The translations under genes were made by a program, and so were the position numbers. From the NCBI RefSeq assembly GCF_007992095.1, contig NZ_BJZP01000030.1:1-49612 (forward strand): a stretch of DNA of 49,612 nt, given 5' to 3'. Shown one piece after another: positions 41,523-49,612 of this stretch (its first letter is position 1; each line of letters begins with the position of its first letter). The notes under the pieces are model-generated. The model was not told where the DNA came from. It did not search any database and saw only the letters and a list, made by a program, of their open reading frames with translations. The DNA comes from Paenirhizobium naphthalenivorans. Its GTDB lineage: Bacteria; Pseudomonadota; Alphaproteobacteria; Rhizobiales; Rhizobiaceae.

Positions 41523-42437
41523 TCACTCGGCTGCAATGGCCTTTTTCCGATGGTTTATTGCCATCAGCCTGCAGGCGCGCTCAAGGCTTTCCGGCTGTTC
41601 GGCACGATAGCGGGCGCCGATTTCCATCATCATCACCGTGCCGGGCAGGAAGTCCAACTCGCTGAAGATGTCCTCCCAGTCGATGTCGCCCCAGCCGAGC
41701 GGCATGTGCAGGTCGCCGATACCCATCGCCGTGTTTTCCTGCAGGTGATAGCCTCTGTAGAAGCCCTGCGGGCGGCCGAAGCTGTCATGCAGATGCAGAT
41801 GGCCGGTGACCGGCGCCATGGCGGCGACCTGTTCACGGAAGTTAAGGCCACGATAGGTGGATTCGATATAGGCGTGGCTGAAGTCGATGAGGGCAACGAC
41901 ATTGGCGTGATTAACCGCCTTGACCGTGTCTGCGACCTCGGCCGGCGTCTGGCGATACTGACCGGGTTCGGTGGTGAAGATGTTCTCCAGCGCGATGCGT
42001 ACGCCGTAGGGCTTGGCGAATTCGGCGAGTTCAAGCAGGGCCTCGCGTTCGCGCAGGTCTGCTTCGGCCCGGTCGAAGGTCTGTTCGGCGCGCAGGCAGC
42101 CGCCATGCTGGACGAGCACGCGGGCGTCGATCCGGTCGCAGATTTCGACCAGCGCCTTGGCTGCGTCGATCTGATAGCGGCAGGTGGCCGGGTCCATGAA
42201 GTTCGATGAGACGAGGCCGTGGACCGTGTAGCGGAAGTCGAACTGTCGCGTCAGCGCCACGAGCCGTTCGGCGCGCTCCTTGATGATGCGGCCACCGGCG
42301 ATCAGGTCAAGGGTGGTCACACCCAGCTCGACCGTGTCGACGCCGATGTCGGCGAGCGCCCGAAGATCGGCCTCTAGGCTCTGCATCTCGCCATTGGTCG
42401 AGGCGGCATTGAAGCCGGTTGCGATGATATTGCTCAT
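41523..42437 (-). CDS. Sugar phosphate isomerase/epimerase-like TIM barrel
   Basis: A 304-residue AP-endonuclease-2/xylose-isomerase-like barrel. Metal-site text is visible: VHGLVSSNFMDP, LVQHGGCL, RIALENIF (Glu), LIDFSHAYIE (Asp, His), GHLHLHDSFGRPQG (His, Asp) and MMMEIG (Glu). The family isomerises or epimerises sugars and sugar phosphates. It is the last gene of the minus operon, after the glycerophosphodiesterase, so it may process the sugar (phosphate) released from the diester. It has no signal peptide. Confidence 0.82.
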   Translation of the reverse strand: MSNIIATGFNAASTNGEMQSLEADLRALADIGVDTVELGVTTLDLIAGGRIIKERAERLVALTRQFDFRYTVHGLVSSNFMDPATCRYQIDAAKALVEICDRIDARVLVQHGGCLRAEQTFDRAEADLREREALLELAEFAKPYGVRIALENIFTTEPGQYRQTPAEVADTVKAVNHANVVALIDFSHAYIESTYRGLNFREQVAAMAPVTGHLHLHDSFGRPQGFYRGYHLQENTAMGIGDLHMPLGWGDIDWEDIFSELDFLPGTVMMMEIGARYRAEQPESLERACRLMAINHRKKAIAAE

Positions 42438-42473
42438 GTTCTCACTCCAGAATTGGGGATTGGGCTAGGGGCG

Positions 42474-43223
42474 TTAAACGGTTGCCGAGACCTTGCCGCG
42501 CAGGTTCAGCGCGATGTCGGGGCTGTCGGATGTCAGGTGGCCGATGCCGCGCTCCAGCCATTTGCCAATCAGCGCCTCATTGTTGAGCGTCCATACGCAC
42601 AGGCGGTCGAGCGGTAGCAAGCTCGTGATCAGATCCCATTCGGCGTCCATCAGTTCGTGATGGATGGCGACGATCTCGACGAGACCGTCGACCCGCTCGA
42701 TGAAGCTTTTCAGCCCCCCCTGCTTCTCTGCCCAGGCGGCATTGACCGAGACGAGCCGGGCGATTTCCGGTGCGGTGCGGCGGCATTCTTCGAGCACGGA
42801 GACGTCGAAAGAGGTCAGGTAGCTTCGTTCGGCGAGGCCCTGGGCTGCGAGTTCCGCGGCGACCCGCGAGACAATGCCCGGATAGGGCGTGCCCGTTTCA
42901 TCGCTCTTGACTTCGACGTGGAGAGGGAGGCCGTCGGCGGTTGACAGCACCGAAAGCACTTCGGCAAGGGTCGGGATGGTCTCGTCGCTGCCCTTGAGTT
43001 TGACGCTGAGGCGTGTTTGTGGCGTCAGCGCCCGGACTGGGCCTTCGCCGTCGGTGGTGCGCTCGAGCGTCGCGTCATGAATGACGAGCAGTTCGCCGGA
43101 ATCGGTCAGATGGACATCAAACTCGATGGCGTCGACGCCGAGGTCTAGCACGTTGCGAAAGCCTGTCAGCGAGTTTTCGGGCCAGAGATTGCGGGCGCCG
43201 CGATGGCCGGTGATCCGTGTCAT
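42474..43223 (-). CDS. Glycerophosphodiester phosphodiesterase (UgpQ/AccF-like)
   Basis: A 249-residue GDPD-family enzyme. GHRGARNLWPENSLTGF gives the catalytic His and the PEN motif; EFDVHLTDSGELLVIHDATLERTTDG adds the metal ligands and second His; HVEVKSDE and CVWTLNNE complete the barrel. It lacks a signal peptide and thus hydrolyses imported diesters in the cytoplasm. Start is set at 43223 where AGGA lies 7 nt upstream; a GTG at 43262 overlaps the permease stop and is possible. In an acc-type gene order it holds the accF position (agrocinopine phosphodiesterase). Confidence 0.9.
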   Translation of the reverse strand: MTRITGHRGARNLWPENSLTGFRNVLDLGVDAIEFDVHLTDSGELLVIHDATLERTTDGEGPVRALTPQTRLSVKLKGSDETIPTLAEVLSVLSTADGLPLHVEVKSDETGTPYPGIVSRVAAELAAQGLAERSYLTSFDVSVLEECRRTAPEIARLVSVNAAWAEKQGGLKSFIERVDGLVEIVAIHHELMDAEWDLITSLLPLDRLCVWTLNNEALIGKWLERGIGHLTSDSPDIALNLRGKVSATV

Positions 43224-43258
43224 GAGCATGTCCTGATGGATTGGGGTTTGAGAAGTGG

Positions 43259-44140
43259 TCACCGCACGGTCGGATCGAGCTTGTCACGCAGCCAGTCGCC
43301 GACCAGCGAAATCGACAGGGTCGTCAGCATGATGACGAGGGCGGGGGCGAGCATGATCCACGGTGCGCGTGTCAGATATTCGCGGCCGAAGCCAACCATG
43401 TTGCCCAGGCTGGTTTCGGGTGGCTGCACGCCGAGGCCGAGGAAGGAGAGGCCGCTTTCCATAAGGATGATTTCTGGAAAAGTGAGCGTCATCGAGACGA
43501 TCAGCGTCGAGGCGACATTCGGGAGGATGTGGCGGAAGTAGACGCGCAGGGGTGTCGCGCCAAGCTGCACGACGGCGGAGGCATAGCCCTGGGCGCTGGC
43601 CGAGATGGCGAGGCCCCGGGCGATGCGCGCATAGCGCTCCCAGCCGTAGAAGCCCATCAGGCAAACGATCAGCATCATCGAGGAACCGAAGAAGGCGAGG
43701 ACGGCCAGCGACATGATGAGGAAGGGGAGTGCTGCCTGGAAGTCGGCCAGCACGAGCACGAGATGCTCGACCGCGCCACGGAACTTCGCCGCGGCAAAGC
43801 CGAGCGTGGTGCCGAACACGGCGGAAATGATCGTCGCGCTGAACGCGATCACGAGCGACACGCGGATCGACTGGATCAGGCGCGCCAGCACGTCGCGCCC
43901 GAGTTCGTCGGTACCGAGCCAGTGCTTGATGTTTCCGGGCGCGGCAAGACGGTTGGTGAGATCCATCGCCGTGATGCCGTAGGGGCGCAGCCGGTCGGCG
44001 AAAATCGCCACCAGCACCATCGCCACCAGCCACAAAATGCCGAGCCCGATCGAGAGGGGAACGTTGCGGCGGAGGACGGATAGGAGAGTGGCGGTCCGGC
44101 TGCCGTGCGGTTGCGCCTGTGCCAGGTCTGTCGAGGTCAT
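43259..44140 (-). CDS. Dipeptide/oligopeptide-type ABC permease (DppC-like)
   Basis: A 293-residue permease with an N-terminal helix (PLSIGLGILWLVAMVLVAIFA), the HWLGTDELGRDVLARLIQSIRVSL stretch, and the EAA loop YARIARGLAISASAQGYASAVVQLGATPLRVYFRHILPN. This is the second permease of peptide/opine-type importers. It begins 10 nt after the partner permease gene. Confidence 0.92.
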   Translation of the reverse strand: MTSTDLAQAQPHGSRTATLLSVLRRNVPLSIGLGILWLVAMVLVAIFADRLRPYGITAMDLTNRLAAPGNIKHWLGTDELGRDVLARLIQSIRVSLVIAFSATIISAVFGTTLGFAAAKFRGAVEHLVLVLADFQAALPFLIMSLAVLAFFGSSMMLIVCLMGFYGWERYARIARGLAISASAQGYASAVVQLGATPLRVYFRHILPNVASTLIVSMTLTFPEIILMESGLSFLGLGVQPPETSLGNMVGFGREYLTRAPWIMLAPALVIMLTTLSISLVGDWLRDKLDPTVR

Positions 44141-44150
44141 GGCATCCTCC

Positions 44151-45077
44151 TCAATGGGCGGTTTGAGCGCGAAGGCGCGGGTCGAGCCAGCCGTAGAGCA
44201 GGTCGACGATGAGGTTGGAGATCACCATGGTCGCGGCGATCATCAGGAGGATGCACTGGACGACGGCTAGATCACGGTTGGCGACGGAGACTACAAGCAG
44301 GCGACCAATGCCAGGCCAGGAGAAGATCGATTCCACCACCACGGCGCCTGCGATCAGCGAGCCGACCATGAAGCCGACGATGGTGACGATCGGTACGGCG
44401 GCATTCGGCAGGGCATGGCTCCAGACGACATCAGGCCATTTCAGTCCCTTGGCGGAGGCGGTACGGATATAGGGCTGACCCATCACCTCGATCATGGCGC
44501 TGCGTGAGAAGCGGGCGAGGATGCCGATTCCGCCGATGCTCATGGTGATCGTCGGTAGGAGGCCGTGCATCCACGTGTCGTGACCGCCGGAGGGCAGGAC
44601 GCCAAGGATGACCGAGAAGATCAGCACGAGCAGCAGTCCCATGACGAAGGAGGGAATGGTGAAGCCGAAAATGGCGAGCAGGATCACGCCGCGATCGATC
44701 GCGCTCTGCCGGTGCAGCGCGGCATAGACGCCGGCGGGGATGCCGATCAGCAGTTTGAGGACGAGCGCCGGGATGGTCAGTTGCAGTGTTGCCGGAATAC
44801 GCTCCATCACGAGCTGCATGGCCGAGGCCTTGTCGCGCATGGAGACGCCGAAATCGCCGGTGAAGATCGCTTTGACATAGGCGAGGTACTGCATCCAAAG
44901 CGGTTGATCGAGACCCCAGGCCTTGCGGAAGGCATCGACGGCGTCCTGCGGCACGTCGGGACCGAGCATGACCTGTGCCGGATCGCCTGACATGCGCAGC
45001 ACGACAAAGGCAAAGGTGACGACGGCGAAAATGGTGATGAATGCGCGCAGCAGGCGGGTGAGAACAAAGCGGATCAT
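44151..45077 (-). CDS. Dipeptide/oligopeptide-type ABC permease (DppB-like)
   Basis: A 308-residue permease starting RFVLTRLLRAFITIFAVVTFAFVVLRMSGDPA, with the EAA loop FSRSAMIEVMGQPYIRTASAKGL and a late GSLIAGAVVVESIFSWPGIGRLL. Six helices as expected for DppB/OppB. It starts 10 nt after the ATPase gene and works with the DppC-like subunit. Confidence 0.92.
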   Translation of the reverse strand: MIRFVLTRLLRAFITIFAVVTFAFVVLRMSGDPAQVMLGPDVPQDAVDAFRKAWGLDQPLWMQYLAYVKAIFTGDFGVSMRDKASAMQLVMERIPATLQLTIPALVLKLLIGIPAGVYAALHRQSAIDRGVILLAIFGFTIPSFVMGLLLVLIFSVILGVLPSGGHDTWMHGLLPTITMSIGGIGILARFSRSAMIEVMGQPYIRTASAKGLKWPDVVWSHALPNAAVPIVTIVGFMVGSLIAGAVVVESIFSWPGIGRLLVVSVANRDLAVVQCILLMIAATMVISNLIVDLLYGWLDPRLRAQTAH

Positions 45078-45087
45078 GGTCGTCTCC

Positions 45088-46074
45088 TCACGCGGCCACG
45101 GGCGCGGCGACGCCCTCGACCAGGTGGCAGGCCGCGGTTCGCTGCACGCCGATCGCGCGCAGGACCGGCACGGTCGTACGGCAAATGTCGGCTGCCAACG
45201 GACAGCGGGGATGGAAGGCGCAACCAGATGGCCGGTTGGCCGGGTTCGGCGGTTCGCCTTGCAGGATCATCCGACCGGTCAGTGGTTTGCCTGGAACCGG
45301 CACGCTGGAAACCAGCGCCTGGGTATAAGGATGTCTCGGCGAGGCGAAGATCACATCGGATGAGGCTTCCTCGACAATCCGGCCGAGATACATGACCGCG
45401 ACGCGATCGGCGATGTTACGCACCACCTTCAGGTCATGGCTGATGAAGACCATGGCGATGTCGTTCTCTTCCTGAAGATCGCGCAGCATATTGACCACCT
45501 GCGCCTGGATCGAGACGTCAAGGGCGGAGACGGGTTCGTCGCAGACTAGAAGCTTCGGTCGCGAGGCGAGCGTCCGGGCGATCACGGCGCGCTGGCGCTG
45601 GCCGCCGGAAAGCTCGTGTGGGTAGCGATCGGCCTGGTCGTGCCGCAGTCCGACGGCCGTCATAAGGGCTTCGACGCGGGCAGCCCGCTCGCCCTTGGGC
45701 AGCAGATTATGGATCTCCAGCGGTTCGCCGATTTGCGTGGCGATGGTCAGACGCCGGTCGAGTGCCGCCAGCGGATCCTGGTAGACGAGCTGCATCTTGG
45801 CCCGCAGCGCGCGCCATTCGGCGGTACCGAATTCAGGCATGGACTTGCCCTCAAAGGCCACGGTTCCCGATTGCGCTGGATCAATGCCGAGAAGCATGCG
45901 CCCGAGTGTCGACTTGCCCGAGCCGGATTCGCCGACGATACCAAGCGTCTCGCCCGGCATCACCTCGAGCGACACGCCATCGACGGCACGCACTGACGTC
46001 GCCTTGCCGAGCAGCCCGCGCCGCATTTGATAGACACGGGTCAGATGTTCGGCGTTGATAAGGGAAGCGGCCAC
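45088..46074 (-). CDS. Oligopeptide-type ABC ATPase 2 (OppF-like)
   Basis: A 328-residue ATPase with Walker A GESGSGKST, signature LSGGQRQRAVIARTLA and Walker B LLVCDEPVSALD. The C-terminus contains the CAFHPRCPLAADIC cysteines typical of OppF/DppF, which may bind an iron-sulfur cluster. The start is a GTG at 46074 directly after the previous TAA, with GGAGGA 7 nt upstream. Confidence 0.92.
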   Translation of the reverse strand: MAASLINAEHLTRVYQMRRGLLGKATSVRAVDGVSLEVMPGETLGIVGESGSGKSTLGRMLLGIDPAQSGTVAFEGKSMPEFGTAEWRALRAKMQLVYQDPLAALDRRLTIATQIGEPLEIHNLLPKGERAARVEALMTAVGLRHDQADRYPHELSGGQRQRAVIARTLASRPKLLVCDEPVSALDVSIQAQVVNMLRDLQEENDIAMVFISHDLKVVRNIADRVAVMYLGRIVEEASSDVIFASPRHPYTQALVSSVPVPGKPLTGRMILQGEPPNPANRPSGCAFHPRCPLAADICRTTVPVLRAIGVQRTAACHLVEGVAAPVAA

Positions 46075-47073
46075 TTACACGTCCTCCAGGATCTTCTGTC
46101 GAACAGCTGCGGCTCGGGCGATGGCGACGGGGCTGAAGCAAGCCAGCCGGCGGCCATCTTCCAGTGTTTCGAGTTCCGGACGCTGCCAGCTGCAAGCATC
46201 CTCGGCATGGGCACAGCGTGGCGAAAACGCGCAGCCACTGGGGAGTTTTTTCGGGTTGGGGACGGTTCCAGGAATGGGGATCAGCCGGTTGCGTGGGCCG
46301 TCGATGCGCGGGATCGCGTCGAACAGCCCGCGGGTGTAGGGATGACGCGGTTCGGCGAACAATTGCCCGATCGAGCCCTGTTCGACGATCCTTCCGGCAT
46401 ACATGACGCAGACCCGCTCGCAGACCTGAGAGACCGCGCCGAGGTCATGGCTAATGAAGACGGTCGCCATGTCGGTCTCGGCGCGAAGCTGGATGAGAAG
46501 GTCGAGGATCTGCGCCTGGATCGTCGCGTCCAGCGCTGTTGTTGGCTCGTCCGCGATCAGCAGGTCGGGTTCCCCGGCAAGCGCCATGGCGATCATCAGC
46601 CGCTGGCACTGGCCGCCGGAGAATTCGTGGGAATAGAGATCGAAGCGACGGCGGGCATCGGGAATGCCGACCATGTCCATCAGCCGAAGGGCTTCCGCCT
46701 TGGCTGCCTGTCCGTGGAGTCCGCGATGGAGGGCAAGCGCCTCTGTGATCTGTCGGCCGATACGCAGTACCGGGTTGAGCGAGCTTGATGGGTCCTGGAA
46801 GATCATTGCGATGCGGCCGCCGCGAACGCCTTCGAGTATCTGGCGAGGGCCACCGCAAAGTTCGCGGCCCTCGATGCGCACGGAACCGCTGACGCTTGCC
46901 TTGCCGGGCAGCAGGCCGAGCGCAGCAAGCCATGTCACCGACTTTCCGCAGCCGGATTCTCCGACCAGCCCCAAGGCCTCGCCATGGCCGACGGTCAGAT
47001 CGATGCCATGCAGGACCGGAACGCCGTCAAAGGCGACTTTCAGTTCACGAAGTTCCACGAGATGAGGGTTCAT
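46075..47073 (-). CDS. Oligopeptide-type ABC ATPase 1 (OppD-like)
   Basis: A 332-residue ATPase with Walker A GESGCGKSV, signature FSGGQCQRLMIAMALA (Cys in place of the usual Arg) and Walker B LLIADEPTTALD, and the CAFSPRCAHAEDAC cysteines. A much longer frame extends upstream to 47589 but overlaps the binding-protein gene antisense in content; the start at 47073 (MNPHLVELRELKVAFDG) has AAGGTG upstream and begins the fold. Works with the OppF-like partner as a heterodimer. Confidence 0.92.
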   Translation of the reverse strand: MNPHLVELRELKVAFDGVPVLHGIDLTVGHGEALGLVGESGCGKSVTWLAALGLLPGKASVSGSVRIEGRELCGGPRQILEGVRGGRIAMIFQDPSSSLNPVLRIGRQITEALALHRGLHGQAAKAEALRLMDMVGIPDARRRFDLYSHEFSGGQCQRLMIAMALAGEPDLLIADEPTTALDATIQAQILDLLIQLRAETDMATVFISHDLGAVSQVCERVCVMYAGRIVEQGSIGQLFAEPRHPYTRGLFDAIPRIDGPRNRLIPIPGTVPNPKKLPSGCAFSPRCAHAEDACSWQRPELETLEDGRRLACFSPVAIARAAAVRQKILEDV

Positions 47074-47144
47074 TGCGTTCACCTTCTTCAAGGCCTGATG
47101 GCCCGCGAAACTCCGCTTGGCCGCTACGGTTACTGGAAGGGAAG

Positions 47145-47168
47145 TCCGGCGGCCAGATAGCCGCCGGA
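47145..47168 (-). promoter_or_regulatory. Intercistronic hairpin after the binding-protein gene
   Basis: TCCGGCGGC-CAGATA-GCCGCCGGA, perfect 9-bp stem and 6-nt loop, begins 16 nt after the binding-protein stop. Like the hairpin in the BMP importer operon it probably stabilises binding-protein mRNA against the less abundant downstream message. Confidence 0.6.
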
Positions 47169-47183
47169 TCGAACTGGACGCTC

Positions 47184-48818
47184 CTACATGGTCCAATTGC
47201 TGGAGCGGAAGTCCATGGCGAAGGCAGGCGCTGCCTTCCACTTCAGCGAGGACTTCATGCCGGTGAAGACGGCGTTCTGGTGCAGGACCTGGTAGGCCGG
47301 GTCTTCGCGCTCGGCGATTTCCAGCATGCGGGCGATCGCCTTCTTGCGCAGGGCGCGGTCGGTAGAGGTTTCCATGACGACGGAGAGCTTGTTCATCTCT
47401 TCGTTCGACCAGTCCTTCTTCTGCTGCACTTCGCCGTTCGGGCCGAACTGCACCACCATCGGGGTGATTGGGTCGTTGATGGTGTTGGAAGCCGACCAGT
47501 CGCGGACGCCCTTGACGCCTTCCGGATCGTGGATCTGGGCCCAGTTTTCCTTCATCTGGATTTCGACGTTCAGACCGACCTGCTTCCACATCTCGACCAG
47601 AATCTGCGCCGTCGGCGTCTGATTGGTGTAGTAGTTGTTCAGCAGACGGTAGGGGATGGCATCGCCCTTGTAGCCGGCTTCCTTGAGAAGCTGCTTGGCG
47701 AGGTCCGGATTGTATTCCGGAGCGGCCCAGCCGTCGATGAACATGTCGGTGGTCTTGAAGGAGTCGAACTGCAGGCCGGCCGGAACGACGGTCTGACCAC
47801 CCCAGAGAGCTTCGACGATGGCTTTGCGGTCCACGGCATGCGTGAAGGCGCGGCGAACGAGCGGATTGGCAAGGATTACGTTCTGCGTGTTGAACACGGA
47901 AATGCGGTGGTTCCAGATGGTCGAGCTCTGGATTTCCAGGCCCGGCGCGTTCTGGACCGTTGCGATCTGGTCCGGCGGCAGGTCGCAGGCGAAGTCGTAT
48001 TCGCCGGAAAGCAGGCCGTTGACGCGCGAGGCGACTTCCGGAACTTCGACGAAGCGGATCTGTTCCAGCGGTGGGCGGCCACCCCAGTATTCATCGAAGG
48101 CGACGAGGGTCAGCGAGACGTCCGGCTTATATTCGCCGACCATGTACGGGCCCGTCGTGATCGGCTTGGCAGCCCATTCGTTGTAGGTCTTGGCCTCATC
48201 CCAGGCGCGGCGGTTGGCGATCTGGCTGCCACCGGCATAAAGGCGGCCTTCCAGCGTCACGTCCGGCGTGGCGTTATGGAAGCGGACCGTGTACTTGTCG
48301 ACAGCCTCGACACCGGCGAGCGCCGGCCACAGACGGCGGCCGATGCCCGGCACGATGGCCGGCAGTTCCTTGGCATTGGTCGGCTTGTGGTCGGATTCGA
48401 ACACCGTCTTGCCGCCCTTCGGCTCGGTATTGCCGAATACGCGTTCCTTGGAGAAGGAGAAGACGACATCTTCGGCCGTCAGCTCATCGCCATTGTGGAA
48501 CTTCACGCCTTGGCGCAGCTTCAGTTCCAGCGTCTTGTCGTCAATGCGCTTCCATTCGGTGGCGAGACCCGGAACCGGACCCTGATCGCCCATCCAGTCG
48601 CGCAGGATGAGGCCTTCCCATAGGTTCGGGAAGAAGATGCGTTCGCCGACGTTGGACTGTTCGTACCAGATGTCGAGCGTGTTGTTGTTGGTGATCTTCT
48701 GCACCGCGATCGTCACCGACGGGCGTTTGCCCTGGGCGAATGTCATGCGTGGCAAAACGAGGCTGCCGGTTGCTGCGCCGATCAGGCCGAGCGCGCTGCG
48801 TCGATTGATGGAAAGCAT
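47184..48818 (-). CDS. Family 5 solute-binding protein, AccA-like
   Basis: A 544-residue periplasmic receptor. The N-terminus MLSINRRSALGLIGAATGSL with a twin Arg looks like a Tat signal (cleavage near TFA-QG). The body matches the agrocinopine receptor AccA in pattern: WERIDDK-like EWKRIDDKTLELKLRQGVKFHNGDELTAEDVVFSFS, then PITTGPYMV, RVNGLLSGEYDF, VEALWGGQTVVPAGLQFDSF, NNYYTNQTPTAQILVEMWKQVGLN and FGPNGEVQ. Generic dipeptide receptors share only part of this. The gene heads the ABC transporter part of the minus operon; GAAGGAGGA precedes the ATG. Ligand could be a sugar-phosphodiester. Confidence 0.88.
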   Translation of the reverse strand: MLSINRRSALGLIGAATGSLVLPRMTFAQGKRPSVTIAVQKITNNNTLDIWYEQSNVGERIFFPNLWEGLILRDWMGDQGPVPGLATEWKRIDDKTLELKLRQGVKFHNGDELTAEDVVFSFSKERVFGNTEPKGGKTVFESDHKPTNAKELPAIVPGIGRRLWPALAGVEAVDKYTVRFHNATPDVTLEGRLYAGGSQIANRRAWDEAKTYNEWAAKPITTGPYMVGEYKPDVSLTLVAFDEYWGGRPPLEQIRFVEVPEVASRVNGLLSGEYDFACDLPPDQIATVQNAPGLEIQSSTIWNHRISVFNTQNVILANPLVRRAFTHAVDRKAIVEALWGGQTVVPAGLQFDSFKTTDMFIDGWAAPEYNPDLAKQLLKEAGYKGDAIPYRLLNNYYTNQTPTAQILVEMWKQVGLNVEIQMKENWAQIHDPEGVKGVRDWSASNTINDPITPMVVQFGPNGEVQQKKDWSNEEMNKLSVVMETSTDRALRKKAIARMLEIAEREDPAYQVLHQNAVFTGMKSSLKWKAAPAFAMDFRSSNWTM

Positions 48819-48953
48819 CGAAATCCTCCTTCAAGGAATGGGGACATGTCGGAAACAGAGACCTTGATCTTGCGCGTTCCGGGTGTTGGTTTGTTAATGG
48901 CCTTGTGAATTTTGAGTGACGAACGCGTCGCGGCGGCCGCGGCGCGCCTTGGA

Positions 48954-49612
48954 TCAGGCGGACATGGTCAGATCCGCGCCGTCACGCGGTGACGGCGGGC
49001 ATGACAGTGCGGGAGCAACCGCGCCGAGAGCTTCGGCAAGTTCATCGGCGCCCGTCACGACAAGGATCGCACCGGCATCGGTCAGCGCGGCTTGGCGACC
49101 GGCGCGCGGGTCTGCCGGATCGACAAAACCGATCGCCCGCATGCCGGCCGAGACCGCGCCGCGAATTCCATGCGGGCTGTCATCGACTACGATGCAGTGA
49201 GCAGGATCAACGTCGAGTTTGTGCGCGCATAGCAGGAAGAGATCGGGCGCCGGCTTTGGATGCGCGACCATTTCGGCGCTGTAGATGTGCGGATCGAATG
49301 CGTTCCACAGATCGAAAAGGCCGAGGCTGTTTTTCAGGCGCTCCAGCGTGCTGTTCGACGCGACGCACTTGCGCTGCGGCAGTGAGCGAACAAGTGCATT
49401 CATGCCGGCCATCGGCGCGAGAGAACGGGCGAATTCGCCATAGAGATTGTCGCGGCAATCGGCGAACAGCTTATCCGTGTCGGTCAGCCCGAGTTCGTCC
49501 GTGCAGATTCGCCGCGCATCGCTCTCCGAATAGCCTGTGAAGCGCCGATGGACCTCTGCATGGGAAATTGACACGCCGGCACCCTGCAGGGCCTGCCACA
49601 AGACATGGCTCC
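48954..49612 (-). CDS. HAD-family phosphatase (partial, 5' end outside window)
   Basis: At least 219 residues of a subfamily IA haloacid-dehalogenase hydrolase. The N-terminal DxD motif lies beyond the window edge; the frame continues upstream (SHVLWQALQ). Visible are the cap domain, VASNSTLERLKNSLGLFDLW (motif II Ser), HPKPAPDLFLLCA (motif III Lys) and CIVVDDSPHGIRGAVSAGM (motif IV DD). Such proteins dephosphorylate sugar phosphates. It lies upstream of and parallel to the AccA-like operon (135-nt gap), so it may take the phosphate off the sugar released by the phosphodiesterase. Confidence 0.87.
   Translation of the reverse strand, partial: SHVLWQALQGAGVSISHAEVHRRFTGYSESDARRICTDELGLTDTDKLFADCRDNLYGEFARSLAPMAGMNALVRSLPQRKCVASNSTLERLKNSLGLFDLWNAFDPHIYSAEMVAHPKPAPDLFLLCAHKLDVDPAHCIVVDDSPHGIRGAVSAGMRAIGFVDPADPRAGRQAALTDAGAILVVTGADELAEALGAVAPALSCPPSPRDGADLTMSA

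Noticed and set aside
47074..47589. N-terminal extension of the OppD-like ATPase
   Set aside because: It overlaps the end of the binding-protein gene in the same direction and does not look like an ATPase; the start at 47073 has a ribosome site.
46896..48623. 575-codon plus-strand frame across the AccA-like gene
   Set aside because: Antisense shadow of a gene with clear receptor motifs and a signal peptide.
1..49612. CRISPR arrays, tRNA or rRNA genes, phage genes
   Set aside because: No regularly spaced repeats, cloverleaf-like or rRNA-like segments or structural phage genes were seen on reading both strands.

Overview
The window is high-GC alphaproteobacterial DNA, most likely from a Rhizobiales or Rhizobiaceae genome (Rhizobium, Agrobacterium, Ensifer, Shinella or Mesorhizobium-like). 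The gene content points there: Mesorhizobium-type vitamin B6 catabolic enzymes, a catBCA-benABCD cluster, BMP, ugp-like and agrocinopine-type ABC transporters, and rhizobial-type IS6 and IS21 elements. It reads as an accessory catabolic island or megaplasmid segment. I saw no rRNA, tRNA or CRISPR. Gene names and similarities come from recognising family sequence patterns; no database was searched.

Layout. (1) 1-1946, minus: two subunits of a heterodimeric ABC exporter, the second cut by the window edge. (2) 2.18-2.81 kb: decayed IS6-family and IS21-family (IstB) fragments. (3) 2.9-7.6 kb, minus: a BMP-family (nucleoside-type) ABC importer, with a divergent small secreted protein. (4) 8.4-24.1 kb: a catabolic module with an SDR, a GntR/FCD regulator, a minus operon (MBL lactonase > SDR > beta-hydroxyacid dehydrogenase > MmgE/PrpD > pyridoxamine-pyruvate aminotransferase) and a divergent plus operon (carboxymuconolactone-decarboxylase-like protein, HpaB-type flavin monooxygenase, SnoaL-like protein, two amidases, flavin reductase, NicX-type 2,5-dihydroxypyridine dioxygenase, GMC pyridoxine 4-oxidase). 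(5) 24.1-25.0 kb: an IS6-family element with a frameshifted transposase. (6) 25.0-35.0 kb: LysR regulator and a divergent catBCA-benABCDKE cluster. (7) 35.2-40.3 kb, plus: metallophosphoesterase with a sugar/glycerol-3-phosphate-type ABC importer. (8) 40.4-49.6 kb, minus: HAD phosphatase, AccA-like binding protein, two ATPases, two permeases, glycerophosphodiester phosphodiesterase, sugar-phosphate isomerase-like protein and a LacI regulator.

Main result. Region 4 combines the two recognisable entry enzymes of vitamin B6 degradation (pyridoxine 4-oxidase and pyridoxamine-pyruvate aminotransferase, the latter with its key residues at matching positions) with ring-opening machinery known from nicotinate/2,5-dihydroxypyridine catabolism (NicX with His265, His318 and Asp320) plus an HpaB-type oxygenase/flavin reductase pair. 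Neither the MHPC-oxygenase nor the AAMS-hydrolase of known pathway I lies in the window. I infer a third route for B6 breakdown: oxidise to pyridoxal and 4-pyridoxate, hydroxylate para to the 3-OH, cleave with NicX, remove acetate and ammonia with two amidases, then process a substituted maleate with the MmgE, dehydrogenase and lactonase proteins. Three related palindromic sites upstream of the GntR gene, the SDR gene and between the divergent operons suggest one regulon.

Regions 7 and 8 are two convergent phosphodiester-uptake/hydrolysis modules. Region 8 has the binding protein-ATPase-ATPase-permease-permease-phosphodiesterase order of the agrocinopine acc operon and a binding protein that resembles AccA, so a sugar-phosphodiester (opine-like) substrate is plausible. 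The benzoate cluster is conventional, with a perfect ATAC-N7-GTAT site for its CatM/BenM-like regulator.
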